A stretch of 64,000 nucleotides of DNA from Sinobacterium caligoides (GCF_003752585.1 NZ_RKHR01000004.1:1-64000), one strand, 5' to 3'. Counted from the stretch's first letter, positions 17,992 to 27,168 are shown. The notes: generated from the letters alone by a model not told the origin. Program-made: numbers and translations.

Positions 17992-19041
17992 TTAGATCGA
18001 AGATTCTGCAGTACCGCTAGCGTCAACAGTGACAATAACACGGCGATTTAGCTTACGGCCTTCAGCGGTGTCATTAGACGCTACAGGGTTAGATTCACCC
18101 TTACCAACAGTGGTAATACGTGATTCATCGATACCGTAGTCACTGACAAGCTTGTTGGCTAATGCATCAGCACGCTGCTTAGAAAGCTTCTGGTTGAAAG
18201 CTGCCGCGCCTTTAGAATCAGTATGACCTTCAATAACGATGTTACCGGTAGGGTAAGCTTTCATGACAGAGGCTAGATGCTCAATCTGACCATCGTACTC
18301 AGGGTTGATTACATCCGATCCGAAGCCAAACTCCATCTGGATATCTTGGATAATTGGCGTATCTGAAGCAACAGCACAACCGTGCTCATCAACACTCAAC
18401 TCTGCTGGTGTATTCGGGCAGTTATCAGCATCGTTTACAACACCGTCGTTGTCATCATCTAGTGGAGCAACAGCTACTGGTGCTGGCTCAACGTAAGTAG
18501 ACTTAGCTTCTTGGCCAAATAGGTAACCAACACTCAAAGTCGCCGCTGTATCAACAACACCGCCACGGGCGTCAAAAGCACGAGCGTCAGCACGTACGAA
18601 TAGGCCTGGAGTGAAGAAGTACTTAGCACCTACACCAACGTTGATTTGCTCGTCTTTATCCTTGCTGATGTCTTTGTAGTCATAGGTGTTCTCGCCTACA
18701 CCAGCAGATAGGTATGGCTGGAAGCGGCCGTTTGAAAGATAGTAGATACCATCAAGGCGGTAGTTGCTTACATCGGCACTGCCTCCGTCAAAGTTACCCT
18801 TACCATCATGCGAAGACTGCATATAGTTTAACTCGGCTTCCCAGCTCTCATTGAAGCGGTAACCTAAACCTAGGTTGTACTCTGTATCGCTGTGGAGCAT
18901 GCGCTCTTTGTCAGTAGAGTAAATACCAACACCGCCAGAAACAGTGACACCAGCATCAGACGCAATATTGTCTGCCATTGCACCTGCGGACATTGCGATT
19001 ACATTGGCACCAATTACAGCTGCTAAAATTGACTTTTTCAA
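17992..19041 (-). CDS. OmpA-family outer-membrane barrel protein (paralogue 2)
   Basis: Outer-membrane protein of about 349 residues with the same layout as its neighbour: signal peptide (MKKSILAAVIG..., cleavage after AMA), OmpA-type barrel (about 25-175), acidic thrombospondin type 3-like linker (DDDNDGVVNDADNC), and C-terminal OmpA domain (IEGHTDSKGAAAFNQKLSKQ, end NRRVIVTV). I set the start at the TTG at 19041. It is preceded by GGAGAAGAAG and yields a classic MKKS signal peptide, whereas the ATG pair at 19065/19062 adds eight residues that look untypical. The two paralogues share long identical stretches in the barrel (for example FNESWEAELNY and ADARAFDARGGVVDTAATLS). Probable role: major porin-like structural protein. 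Confidence 0.9.
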   Translation of the reverse strand: MKKSILAAVIGANVIAMSAGAMADNIASDAGVTVSGGVGIYSTDKERMLHSDTEYNLGLGYRFNESWEAELNYMQSSHDGKGNFDGGSADVSNYRLDGIYYLSNGRFQPYLSAGVGENTYDYKDISKDKDEQINVGVGAKYFFTPGLFVRADARAFDARGGVVDTAATLSVGYLFGQEAKSTYVEPAPVAVAPLDDDNDGVVNDADNCPNTPAELSVDEHGCAVASDTPIIQDIQMEFGFGSDVINPEYDGQIEHLASVMKAYPTGNIVIEGHTDSKGAAAFNQKLSKQRADALANKLVSDYGIDESRITTVGKGESNPVASNDTAEGRKLNRRVIVTVDASGTAESSI

Positions 19042-19519
19042 ACTTCTTCTCCATGGATACATCATCGTTATGATAGAGCACCGAACAAAAATCCAGACTC
19101 GGTAAACTTTATGGGCGTTACGTTAGCAAAAATTAATAATAATTACATGTTTGAAATCAACTTCACGATGGATGCAGTGAACTTTCTGGTTTAACTAAGT
19201 TTTCCATTCAGAGAGGTAAATAAAAAGCAATAGGGCAGGCACTACTGCGTAGATGAATAGTGGTTTTCACCTACAAAAATAGACAGACGGTGTTTCAAAG
19301 TTTGACAAGAAATCAATATTTATATTTAAACTATAATTTCTAGAGAGACCACGAAACACCATTAGTAGAAAAAAGAAGCGAAAGTTGAGAGCGAGAGTAG
19401 CGTAGGCTCTCTGCTCTGTACATCGGCGGTGCTTCGAGGCTAACACCAAGCATACTGTTAGCGATTAAGTTTCAATAGCGCCAACCCCATCACCACCTTT
19501 AAGGTGTCAACTAGCAGCT
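19042..19519. other. Intergenic region, no gene seen
   Basis: 478 bases, AT-rich, between OmpA paralogue 2 and the NERD-kinase gene. Its left part must carry the promoter of paralogue 2. A TTGATT at about 19163-19158 on the minus strand with AT-rich sequence 17 bases downstream is a weak candidate. A 60-codon open frame at 19267-19449 has no recognisable composition or ribosome site and I do not call it a gene. No repeats or RNA gene stand out. Confidence 0.4.
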
Positions 19520-21691
19520 CTAAGAGCTCATCTGGGATACCGCTTCCCAGTCACGCCAAAAAGCAGAAGTCAGCCTTATCTTACGGCCAATATCTTCTAT
19601 AACCCCCCCCTGCTTAAGCTCATACACTGCCTTGTCCGCTATCTCGCTCTGCACTGCATCCGGTTTTATACCGCGTTGACGAAAGGCCGTCTCAATACGC
19701 TCTGATGGCAGATGCGGCCCGGGTTTATTCAACATATCAAGTACAAGACATCGACAATAATCATCATGTAGCTGCCAACGATCGGTAAAGCTGGCAGTGA
19801 ATGACTTAATTTCAGCTGTCTCATGGCTCAAGGCAAAATAATCAACATAATCTTCACAGTCAGTCAGATTAAAATCACCCGACAGCACTGAGCGAATTTT
19901 TTCCGTTGCCGATATATCGAGCGTTAGCTGGTGTAACCAAGGCTCTAAAGATTTTAATAAGCAATAAACATCATGTTCTCTTGCCGTCAACTCTAAGGTG
20001 GACGAAGGCAAATAGGGCTTTAGTGCCTCATGATCGAGAAAATCCTCAGCCCCTAGTGCAAAGTTCACTAAAACAGGCTGATCATGGCAGACAATATTAT
20101 GCGGGCAAATACCACCGTGAAAGATCCCCTGAGAGTGTACATAACCTAACGCTGAAAGTAGCGCTTTATACCATTCAAGGATGATCGCAGGCGACAAATT
20201 GCGATCCACTTGCGCAAGGCTCGTAGCATCAATCCAAACACGAGTAATGTAGAAGCTACCCTCATTATCCAAACGATCAAAATCGATGACTCGCTCAATA
20301 TTCGGATGATAGATACCCAGAAGAAGCCTATATTGCTGCTCCAAGTGCGCCTGATACTCGTCGGCACTCTTGTAGATATTCATGCCACAATTAAACCGCC
20401 CCATCATGTGCTGCGCCTGCCAGAACTCCGTGTTGTTGCCCACAGCCAGCTTCTCACATAGACGATAGCGGTGATCGACAACACTGCCTGGCTCCAGCAT
20501 TAGCACTTGCTCGCGTAAATCAACCGACTGGCCTGTTATCGCTGCCGCTAGATATAGCCTTAGCTCATCAAGCGATTCACTGTCACTGACAAACCACTGA
20601 CCGACCTTACGCACACCATTTAACAACTCACCAAAGACCTGGCGAAAGCCTGCCAGATCCTGCGCATAAGTGGCGTTATTGTGAATAGTAAGGAACTCAA
20701 CTTCGCCGTCTTCTGAGATAAATATTTCCGAGGCCTGCCAACAGCCAACTGTGCAGCCTCGATGATGAATTTGTTGCAACGCACTAGCCGCACTACGCAC
20801 AACCTCCATTCGGTATTGTGGCTCGGCGAGAATCAGCTGCTCTAACGACTTCCCTCGAGGCATACGAATGGGTAGCACCAGCTGCTCACCATCATCTAAT
20901 AAAGGGGCGCAATACGGTACACCGCTGGTGCCCGCCAGCTTCTGTAAAGTATTAAACTCTTGCTTAATACGCAGCTCTACTCGATTGCGCTCCACGCTGT
21001 CAGCAAACTCAGAGCGCACCACAATTTTCAGAAGCCAAGGCAACTCCAAATTATCATTAGGGTAGTCCGCCAACCATACTTGAAAGCCCTCTTGCTGAAA
21101 CAGCTGACTCTTCTTTGAAAAGTCTTGTACCTGCTGATTTCGCTGTTTCACTAGATCAATCTGACCAATCATCTCCAACACTCGCCGGCGTTGACTCTCA
21201 TTAATACGATGCTGGTACTGACTGTTCACCCCTTCAGCCGCGGTCAAACTCGCGACAACATCATCGATGCTATAAACGGCATAGTCTGAAGGCTTTATTA
21301 ATTCAATACCCGCCCCCTCATGGCCGGTAACAAAAACACCACCTTGGCACCAAGGCGCATGCGCTCCATAGGGCATCTTTTTCTTTAAGCGGCCAGCCAA
21401 TACCCGAGCAATATAGGAGGCCTTAGATAAATAATTTTCACTACTCCGACCATCCAGCAGCCAAACATGATGGCCTACCTCTAACGTACCAACATAGCCC
21501 TTAACATCGATGACGTAGATAGCCCATTCGCCGACGATCAGCGCATCAACCTCCATAATTTGACCGTTACGCGTCGGGATATCAATATTGGTCATCACGA
21601 TATAGCTCGCAGGCAACTGCGCAGCCAAGTACTCAAACGCCCATTTTTCAGAGGCGTTGACGGGCTTTCCAAACTCTATATGCTGGGCCAA
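19520..21691 (-). CDS. NERD nuclease-like domain fused to two degenerate kinase domains
   Basis: Cytosolic protein of 723 residues. Residues about 10-125 form a NERD domain with its PD-(D/E)XK-type core (Asp49 in MEVDALIVG; IDVK at 61-64). Residues about 190-365 look like a first protein-kinase fold: Lys222 in LLKIV and Glu245 are kept, but the catalytic HRD Asp is lost (HHRGCTVGCWQ). Residues about 400-600 form a second: Lys441 is kept, the HxD loop reads HGGICPHN with Gly at the Asp place, and the DFG Asp is Asn543. The last ~100 residues look like a winged helix. NERD-kinase fusions occur in PglW of BREX type 2, but no pgl/brx genes are present here. It is a single gene with its own upstream gap. 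The function is unknown; a DNA-linked sensor or defence role is possible. Confidence 0.75.
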   Translation of the reverse strand: MAQHIEFGKPVNASEKWAFEYLAAQLPASYIVMTNIDIPTRNGQIMEVDALIVGEWAIYVIDVKGYVGTLEVGHHVWLLDGRSSENYLSKASYIARVLAGRLKKKMPYGAHAPWCQGGVFVTGHEGAGIELIKPSDYAVYSIDDVVASLTAAEGVNSQYQHRINESQRRRVLEMIGQIDLVKQRNQQVQDFSKKSQLFQQEGFQVWLADYPNDNLELPWLLKIVVRSEFADSVERNRVELRIKQEFNTLQKLAGTSGVPYCAPLLDDGEQLVLPIRMPRGKSLEQLILAEPQYRMEVVRSAASALQQIHHRGCTVGCWQASEIFISEDGEVEFLTIHNNATYAQDLAGFRQVFGELLNGVRKVGQWFVSDSESLDELRLYLAAAITGQSVDLREQVLMLEPGSVVDHRYRLCEKLAVGNNTEFWQAQHMMGRFNCGMNIYKSADEYQAHLEQQYRLLLGIYHPNIERVIDFDRLDNEGSFYITRVWIDATSLAQVDRNLSPAIILEWYKALLSALGYVHSQGIFHGGICPHNIVCHDQPVLVNFALGAEDFLDHEALKPYLPSSTLELTAREHDVYCLLKSLEPWLHQLTLDISATEKIRSVLSGDFNLTDCEDYVDYFALSHETAEIKSFTASFTDRWQLHDDYCRCLVLDMLNKPGPHLPSERIETAFRQRGIKPDAVQSEIADKAVYELKQGGVIEDIGRKIRLTSAFWRDWEAVSQMSS

Positions 21692-21846
21692 AGTAAACCT
21701 CTATCTTATTGTTATCATTTATAATCTAGCGGAGGACAAGAAATTATTCCTGCATCAACCGTAAGTTCATATCAAAAGTAACACCCAGCAAGATAAAAAG
21801 AAACTCAAGGTAGTGAAGTTATCAAAAGAGTTATTACTTTAGCCAT

Positions 21847-21879
21847 AAAAAAGCCCCGTACACGCCGTGTACGGGGCTT
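21847..21879 (-). terminator. Rho-independent terminator of the transglycosylase gene
   Basis: A perfect 13-bp stem, AAGCCCCGTACAC (21851-21863) with its complement (21867-21879), around a GCC loop. On the minus strand it runs into a T-stretch (plus-strand AAAA from 21847). It lies 17 bases past the stop of the gene at 21896-23110. Confidence 0.9.
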
Positions 21880-21895
21880 ATTAATACGCCAGATA

Positions 21896-23110
21896 CTAGT
21901 CTAACTTTATACCTAAGCGTTCAAATACAGCCTTATCCGGAAAGCCATCAGCAATTAACCCCACACTGGCTTGATAATTTCTGACCGCCTTACGTGTTCC
22001 TGGCCCCATCACACCATCGATACCGTTAGTATCAAACCCTTTGGTCGTTAATTTGCGCTGTAGAGCCTCTATGGCACTAATTTTGATCACTGCATCCTTC
22101 GCAGGCGGGTGCACCAGATCGCCCCCCCCAACAATGCGGTCAGCCATATGCCCCACAGACAGAGCATAAAACTCTGAGCGGTTCCATTTCATAATGATAT
22201 CGAAATTCTTATACAGCAAAAAAGCGGGGCCAGTGTGGCTAGCAGGTACAATCAAGAAGGCTTGCAGCTCCGTATCTGAGAGCGCTTTTCCATTACTCAT
22301 GGTCAAACCCAACTTTGACCATTGCTCTACACTGCGAGCATACTTGCGACCTGCCAACCGGTAGTCAAAATCTTTCGGGAGCAGAACTTCTCTCCCCCAA
22401 GGTTGCTGAGGCTGCCAACCCAACCCATTTAAGAAGTTTGCTGCCGAGGTCAATGCGTCAGGCACACTATTCCACAAATCGACCTTACCATCGCCATCGC
22501 CGTCGACACCGTAATTAACATAGGCGGAGGGCATGAATTGGGTATTACCCATCGCCCCAGCCCATGACCCGCGCATCTGCTCTGGTGGAATATTAAACTT
22601 ATCCATCAATTTTAGCGCCTGCATAAGCTCATCACCAAAATAGCGACTACGCCGAGGGTTGCACGCCAAGGTCGCAAGAGAATCAATAATGGGCATCTTC
22701 CCTAGGTAACCACCATAGTTGGTTTCCAACCCCCAAAAAGCAATAATATATTGCCCTGGGACACCGTAACGTACAGTCAGCTCACTCAATAACTTACGGT
22801 GTTCACGGTAAAGGTCTATTCCTTTCGTAAGCCGTGTATTATTCACTCTCCCATAAAGGTAGCCATTAAAACTCTGGGTAAACTCCGGTTGCTTCTTATC
22901 GAGTTTGATAACCCGCTCTACGTGTTTTGCCTTACCCAAGGTCGCATCAATCAATTCAGCACTATAGCCTTCATGGGCCGCCCGTTGAGAGTACTGATCA
23001 ATACAAGAGGCAAAATTATCATTCGCGAGCACTGTTCCTGCCGATGCCAATAGCAGGGCTGTCGAACCCAGAGCAGTCAGTATTTTTGATGGTAACACCT
23101 TAACAAACAT
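21896..23110 (-). CDS. Lytic murein transglycosylase, MltB family, with peptidoglycan-binding domain
   Basis: Secreted or periplasmic enzyme of 404 residues that cleaves the glycan strand of murein to 1,6-anhydro-MurNAc ends. A signal peptide covers about 1-29 (cleavage after VLA). The SLT_2/MltB catalytic domain spans about 30-325. It holds the catalytic Glu in FWGLETNYGG and the family motifs GSWAGAMGNTQFMPS and DGDGDGKVDLWNS. A PG_binding_1 domain follows (about 335-402, IDGVMGPGTRKAVRNYQ). There is no lipobox, so unlike E. coli MltB it is a soluble SltB-type form. It is a single gene with its own terminator. Confidence 0.92.
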   Translation of the reverse strand: MFVKVLPSKILTALGSTALLLASAGTVLANDNFASCIDQYSQRAAHEGYSAELIDATLGKAKHVERVIKLDKKQPEFTQSFNGYLYGRVNNTRLTKGIDLYREHRKLLSELTVRYGVPGQYIIAFWGLETNYGGYLGKMPIIDSLATLACNPRRSRYFGDELMQALKLMDKFNIPPEQMRGSWAGAMGNTQFMPSAYVNYGVDGDGDGKVDLWNSVPDALTSAANFLNGLGWQPQQPWGREVLLPKDFDYRLAGRKYARSVEQWSKLGLTMSNGKALSDTELQAFLIVPASHTGPAFLLYKNFDIIMKWNRSEFYALSVGHMADRIVGGGDLVHPPAKDAVIKISAIEALQRKLTTKGFDTNGIDGVMGPGTRKAVRNYQASVGLIADGFPDKAVFERLGIKLD

Positions 23111-23313
23111 CTAAAATAAAACCTCTATTATCAAAATCTTGTATAAGCTTTGAAATCACTATCTCATGTTAATCATGGGTAAAGAAATCCCACGACATTC
23201 GCTTAGGCTATCATATACAGCCACCACTCTTGACGCTACGCTGACGATTATCCGATTCCTATCAGACTCACCTCCAATGACTTGACGCAAGTTAAGGTAA
23301 GATCCGTTATCAA

Positions 23314-23592
23314 CTATTGTAAAAACTTAGCCACATACCGACAGCTAGCGCAGGACTGATAGCCCTCCGCTCTCGACCATGCTAACCCAACCTCTACCAG
23401 AAGTTCTGCATACCCCTTCCCACGCATTGAAAAAGGCACGTAAGTGTGATGAAAGTCACAGCGATTATTAGTCAGCAAAGAATACTGCAACTCCGCCACC
23501 TTGGAGCCATCGATAATAACAAATCGCTGTTCCTCTGGCCGATGCTCAACCCTCATCAAGTGCCCTGAATCAGTCTTCGAATCACTCATCAA
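23314..23592 (-). CDS. Small GNAT-type N-acetyltransferase (YjdJ-like)
   Basis: Protein of 92 residues (91 if the second Met is used). It fits the short GNAT family with the acetyl-CoA loop motif RGKGYAELLVEVGL in the second half and a C-terminal SCRYVAKFL strand, like the YidJ/YjdJ-type proteins. The acetyl acceptor is unknown for this family in general. It lies 37 bases downstream of the winged-helix/nuclease-like gene on the same strand and may be co-transcribed with it. Confidence 0.75.
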   Translation of the reverse strand: MMSDSKTDSGHLMRVEHRPEEQRFVIIDGSKVAELQYSLLTNNRCDFHHTYVPFSMRGKGYAELLVEVGLAWSRAEGYQSCASCRYVAKFLQ

Positions 23593-23629
23593 AAACTCAT
23601 ACTCTCTCAGTTAAGATCAATTTCTCTGC

Positions 23630-24505
23630 TTAAATCACCACACCATGCTGCAATAAGCGCTCTGTCAGCACTTTGTCGATATTATCTAGGTCACTTTTAT
23701 CCAACTCGATTAGAGCTAATTGATGCTTTTCATAACACGCCTTCTTCTCCATCTTAACCAACATCGCCTGACTACTTCGTTGATCTCCCCAGAACTCCAA
23801 GTAAAGGTGGTACGCAGGCAAATAAAAATCACTCAAGATCTCCTCCCCTCCCTGCACCGACAACGGTCGACCAACCGCATGAGCGAGCCCTGAAAGATAT
23901 AGCCAGTTATCGATAATGGCATAATCACTGTTAGCCATTGAGTGACCGTCCATCGCAGTGCACGGGCTTGCCTGATACCGGGCTGGAGCAAGCGCCTCTA
24001 GCGACTTAATAAAGAGAGGGTGCTGCCTTATTTCACCTGGCCACAAGACATAGAGACCTTGTTTACTGGTTTTCTGCTCCGCGCCTAATTGACGCCCGAG
24101 TGCTGTTGGCTGCCAACCGGCATCGTGTTTTTTTAGCCAATTTAGCTCATGCAGCAAGCTATTAATCTGCTTGCCACTAAGACCGCTTTCGCCGGCCAAT
24201 CTTGTCGCACTAAACCGCCGTTCATCCTGAAAGCGTGCCAACGTAGGATGATCAATCATTTTTTTCGGCCACACCACATACTGACCGTACTTTTCACTTT
24301 GTCGATAATGACCGCCTTGAAACTCCCCTTTGGCAGTTAGCTGCCAGTGCTCTCCCTCACGTTTAAGCCAGCCCTTCTCTAATAACAATGCAAATAGCTC
24401 TCGTGACTCCACGCCCAGCATCGCGGCCAGCTTCGATGTCGATAACACCTCGCTCTGAGACGTATCAGCCTTAATACCTCCCTTGTCTCCCACTGAATCT
24501 ACCAT
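23630..24505 (-). CDS. Tandem winged-helix protein with C-terminal PD-(D/E)XK nuclease-like domain
   Basis: Protein of 291 residues that I cannot name. Residues about 20-86 and 98-162 are two copies of the same winged-helix unit. Each ends in a shared signature (YGQYVVWPKKMIDHP and GLYVLWPGEIRQHP), which resembles phage antirepressor C-terminal domains. Residues about 188-291 look like a restriction-endonuclease-fold domain: a helix beginning SDYAIIDNWLYLSGL, then Asp226 in DFYLP, Glu237 in YLEFWG, and a Lys-rich helix followed by a strand (HQLALIELD). This would read as a DNA-binding nuclease or repair-type protein. No prophage genes surround it. Active-site status needs structural comparison. 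Confidence 0.6.
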   Translation of the reverse strand: MVDSVGDKGGIKADTSQSEVLSTSKLAAMLGVESRELFALLLEKGWLKREGEHWQLTAKGEFQGGHYRQSEKYGQYVVWPKKMIDHPTLARFQDERRFSATRLAGESGLSGKQINSLLHELNWLKKHDAGWQPTALGRQLGAEQKTSKQGLYVLWPGEIRQHPLFIKSLEALAPARYQASPCTAMDGHSMANSDYAIIDNWLYLSGLAHAVGRPLSVQGGEEILSDFYLPAYHLYLEFWGDQRSSQAMLVKMEKKACYEKHQLALIELDKSDLDNIDKVLTERLLQHGVVI

Positions 24506-24680
24506 CGCCCCCCCTTCATACTGCCAGCATCCCTTATCAGATACTGACTATAAACCCTGCAAGCCAAAACAGACTATGCTCATTGATACAATATCACCGA
24601 AATAGTAGGTGCCGTAAAATTTGACTTCATGGGACACTCGCCTATTATGCGCCAATCATCCTCAACAGGACTCAATACCA

Positions 24681-25331
24681 ATGAAGAAGCTTGCCCTTAT
24701 TCTAGCCCTTAGTTGTGCTATCACCGCCTGCGAGCAGGAAAAGGCGCCCGCTAGCAGCCTCGAGATAGGAGGACTAATAGCACCTGCGCCAAACTTCCAA
24801 CTCGAAGCGGGGGATAACATCGTTGTTACGGTACAGGATATCAGCATCGCTGATAAAAAAGCGATCAAGCTCGACCAACAACATATTAACAATATTACTA
24901 GCTGGCCGGTGCAATATAACCTAACTATCAATAGTGAGCTTCTACACGAAGATCATAATTATAGTGTTTCCGCGCGTATCACCAATAAAGATAACCAGCT
25001 CGTCGGTATTACAGACAGCAACTGGTCGGTTACAGCAGAAAAGCCTCAACGAGATGTCACCGTCATCCCTATCGCAACCCGTAACAGCGCTACGCAAGAG
25101 AAGCGTAAGTTCCACGCCGAGTGTGCAAACAGCAACCTAATCACTTCTTTTGGTGATAACTTTGTCATTCTTTATAATGAGGGAACACCGATCATTCTCA
25201 AACAGGTACGCTCAGCTTCCGGTGCTCGTTATGCAAACAATGATAACGAGCTGTGGAATAAGGCCGACAAAGCGACGATCACGCTCTCTGGTACAGAGCT
25301 CGGCGAGTGCACACTTGAACCTGTAGAGTAA
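24681..25331 (+). CDS. Lipoprotein with YbaY-like and MliC lysozyme-inhibitor-like domains
   Basis: Lipoprotein of 216 residues. The signal ends in a lipobox-like sequence ITAC (Cys17). Residues about 30-135 resemble the YbaY / type III secretion lipoprotein chaperone family (VTVQDISIADK, then ARITNKDNQLVGITDSNW). The C-terminal ~70 residues match MliC-type lysozyme inhibitors: an initial Cys (AECAN), the SASGARYANNDNELWNKAD loop that in MliC enters the lysozyme cleft, and a final Cys (GECTLEP) for the disulfide. Start: the ATG at 24681 gives the lipobox, with AGGA 10 bases upstream. An earlier GTG/TTG-type start would add 20 untypical residues. It probably protects the cell wall against lysozyme; its surface is unusual in carrying both domains. 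Confidence 0.8.
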   Translation: MKKLALILALSCAITACEQEKAPASSLEIGGLIAPAPNFQLEAGDNIVVTVQDISIADKKAIKLDQQHINNITSWPVQYNLTINSELLHEDHNYSVSARITNKDNQLVGITDSNWSVTAEKPQRDVTVIPIATRNSATQEKRKFHAECANSNLITSFGDNFVILYNEGTPIILKQVRSASGARYANNDNELWNKADKATITLSGTELGECTLEPVE

Positions 25332-25544
25332 TAGCTCCTGCACATAACAACAGCGATAAGCCCTTCGCTGTTGCCCTCCTCCCAGCATATCAATATTTCC
25401 TGCCAGTCTTTTAGCATCAATAGGTGACAGCTCAGCTGTTTGCAACACCATAAACTTTGCTTAAATGGAGCGAGTGTTTAAGGTAGACACATGCCCTACC
25501 ACTACAAATTATATTGCCGAAAGAATTTTCATTAAGGACTGATC

Positions 25545-25964
25545 ATGAGTAATGCCATCCTCGCCCAACAAGCCAGCCAGAAATCAATGCAACACGTACA
25601 AGCAAAAGACAAGTCTGCCTGGCTTTCATTATTTACTCACGATGCCGTTGTTGAAGACCCTGTCGGTAAATCTCCCCTAGACCCCAGCGGAGAAGGACAG
25701 CAGGGCATCGAGGCTATCGCATCATTCTGGGACAATATTATTGCGCATGGCGATATTCGATTAGAAATCAAGCATTCTATCCCTGCTGGTGATGAGTGCG
25801 CGAACTTTGTGCATATTGAAAAAACAATGGGAGATCTGCATATAAGCAATGACATGATCGTCGTCTACCGGGCCAATGCAGCGGGGAAAATATGTTCGCT
25901 CAAAGCATACTGGGAATACGCTGCCGTCGAGCAACAAATCATCGAGAAAATGGCGGAGCATTAA
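25545..25964 (+). CDS. NTF2-like / SnoaL-type protein, possible steroid delta-isomerase relative
   Basis: Protein of 139 residues with the cone-shaped NTF2-like fold pattern: an N-terminal helix, the motif LFTHDAVVEDPVGKSPLDP, then GIEAIASFWDNII, and four strands ending with KAYWEY. The EDPVG...FWD pattern is typical of ketosteroid-isomerase-like proteins in gammaproteobacteria. Whether an isomerase or only a ligand-binding protein is made cannot be decided. It is a single gene with an AAGGACTGATC ribosome site just before the ATG. Confidence 0.7.
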   Translation: MSNAILAQQASQKSMQHVQAKDKSAWLSLFTHDAVVEDPVGKSPLDPSGEGQQGIEAIASFWDNIIAHGDIRLEIKHSIPAGDECANFVHIEKTMGDLHISNDMIVVYRANAAGKICSLKAYWEYAAVEQQIIEKMAEH

Positions 25965-26200
25965 CTTAAGAATATTCATATATTACTGCACTTGCAAGCC
26001 AATGAGGTGCAGTTTTTACAAATTAAACTCTCCCTTTACAAAAACTCTAAACTGTCACATCATTGTCATAGGTTTAGTTAAATAATAACCATAAATAACA
26101 AACCAAGCGTCTACCGGTGTAAACGCAATAACAGAGGAGGAGAAAAGCGAGGCTGCTGAGAAATCGAATACTATAGACCACTATTCTGGGGATTAGATCT

Positions 26201-26977
26201 ATGGCTAAACGAGCCCATGCAAAGCGCAACCACCAACGTCACAACACCGCCCACTCAACACAGGAATCACGCCGTAAGAGCCACCGACGCAATAATAACA
26301 TCGTCGAGTTACATGCTTCCAACATCAATACCGCTTACAGCCCGCAGCGCAGTGATAGCCCACTCACTCCACGCACACTCGCGCAACAGCAATACATCAA
26401 AGCAATTCATCGCAACACCCTGACTTTTGGCACCGGCCCAGCAGGTACCGGAAAGTCATACTGCGCTGGCGCGCTAGCGGCGCAAGCATTAGATACAGGT
26501 CAAGTTGAACGTATTATCATCACACGCCCGGCAATTGAAGCAGGCGAGCAACTCGGTTTTCTGCCCGGTACTGCCGATGATAAGTTCTCCGTGTATATTG
26601 ATGCCTTCCGCGATATTCTCAACGAACGACTCGGTGCAGGCACCGTCGACTACTGCCTACGGCATGGCCGTATTGTCGCCGCACCACTTGCTTATATGCG
26701 CGGAAAAACCTTCGATGAAAACAGCTTCGTCATTCTCGACGAAGCGCAAAACACCACTCCCGCTCAAATGAAAATGTTTCTCAGTCGTATCGGAGAGGGC
26801 TGCAAAGTTGTCGTTAACGGTGATATCGCCCAGAGCGATATTCGCGGCCTATCTGGCTTGGCCGACGCTGTACGGCGGCTTAATGGCGTCGCTAACGTAG
26901 CCACTCATCAGTTTAGCCGCGATGATATTGTCCGCAGCGGCTTAGTTCGCGATATCATCGACAGCTACGAAGACTAA
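26201..26977 (+). CDS. PhoH-family ATPase
   Basis: Protein of 258 residues. A basic, disordered N-terminus (about 1-60, rich in Arg, His and Asn) precedes the PhoH P-loop ATPase domain, with Walker A GPAGTGKS (about 80), the conserved ITRPAIEAGE and LGFLPG segments, and Walker B VILDEAQN (about 178) followed by MKMFLSR. The short form resembles stand-alone PhoH proteins rather than the YbeZ type that sits beside YbeY. PhoH proteins are linked to RNA metabolism, but the exact activity is unsettled. The N-terminal basic tail would suit nucleic acid binding. Confidence 0.88.
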   Translation: MAKRAHAKRNHQRHNTAHSTQESRRKSHRRNNNIVELHASNINTAYSPQRSDSPLTPRTLAQQQYIKAIHRNTLTFGTGPAGTGKSYCAGALAAQALDTGQVERIIITRPAIEAGEQLGFLPGTADDKFSVYIDAFRDILNERLGAGTVDYCLRHGRIVAAPLAYMRGKTFDENSFVILDEAQNTTPAQMKMFLSRIGEGCKVVVNGDIAQSDIRGLSGLADAVRRLNGVANVATHQFSRDDIVRSGLVRDIIDSYED

Positions 26978-26984
26978 CCCTAAC

Positions 26985-27005
26985 GGCGCCGCCTATGGCG
27001 GCGCC
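26985..27005 (+). other. Perfect GC-rich hairpin after phoH-like gene
   Basis: GGCGCCGCC (26985-26993) pairs with GGCGGCGCC (26997-27005) around TAT, 8 bases after the stop. AAACAG follows rather than T, so it is at best a weak terminator; 3' end protection is another option. Confidence 0.45.
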
Positions 27006-27168
27006 AAACAGAATAAAACAGCCCCATTACTCCCCTTCTTTTTCTCCCCCCCTTTCTGCTGAGAGAAGATTAATAGCACAAGATATTTGTAATATTTCAG
27101 CTATTATTTTATCTTGTGAATTGTTAACTTATTTACAGAAAGACTAACGATAAAATCGAGGCTTAAGC

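Noticed and set aside
19267-19449. A 60-codon open frame in the gap downstream of the NERD-kinase gene
   Set aside because: There is no ribosome site, no recognisable motif and atypical residue use, so it is likely chance.
19520-21691. A BREX type 2 system, suggested by the PglW-like domain order
   Set aside because: No pglX, pglZ or brx genes are near, the protein is much shorter than PglW, and its neighbours are envelope genes.
25348-25373. Hairpin after the YbaY/MliC lipoprotein gene as a terminator
   Set aside because: The 9-bp stem (CAACAGCGA with TCGCTGTTG) is followed by CCCTCC and not T, so I do not call it a terminator.
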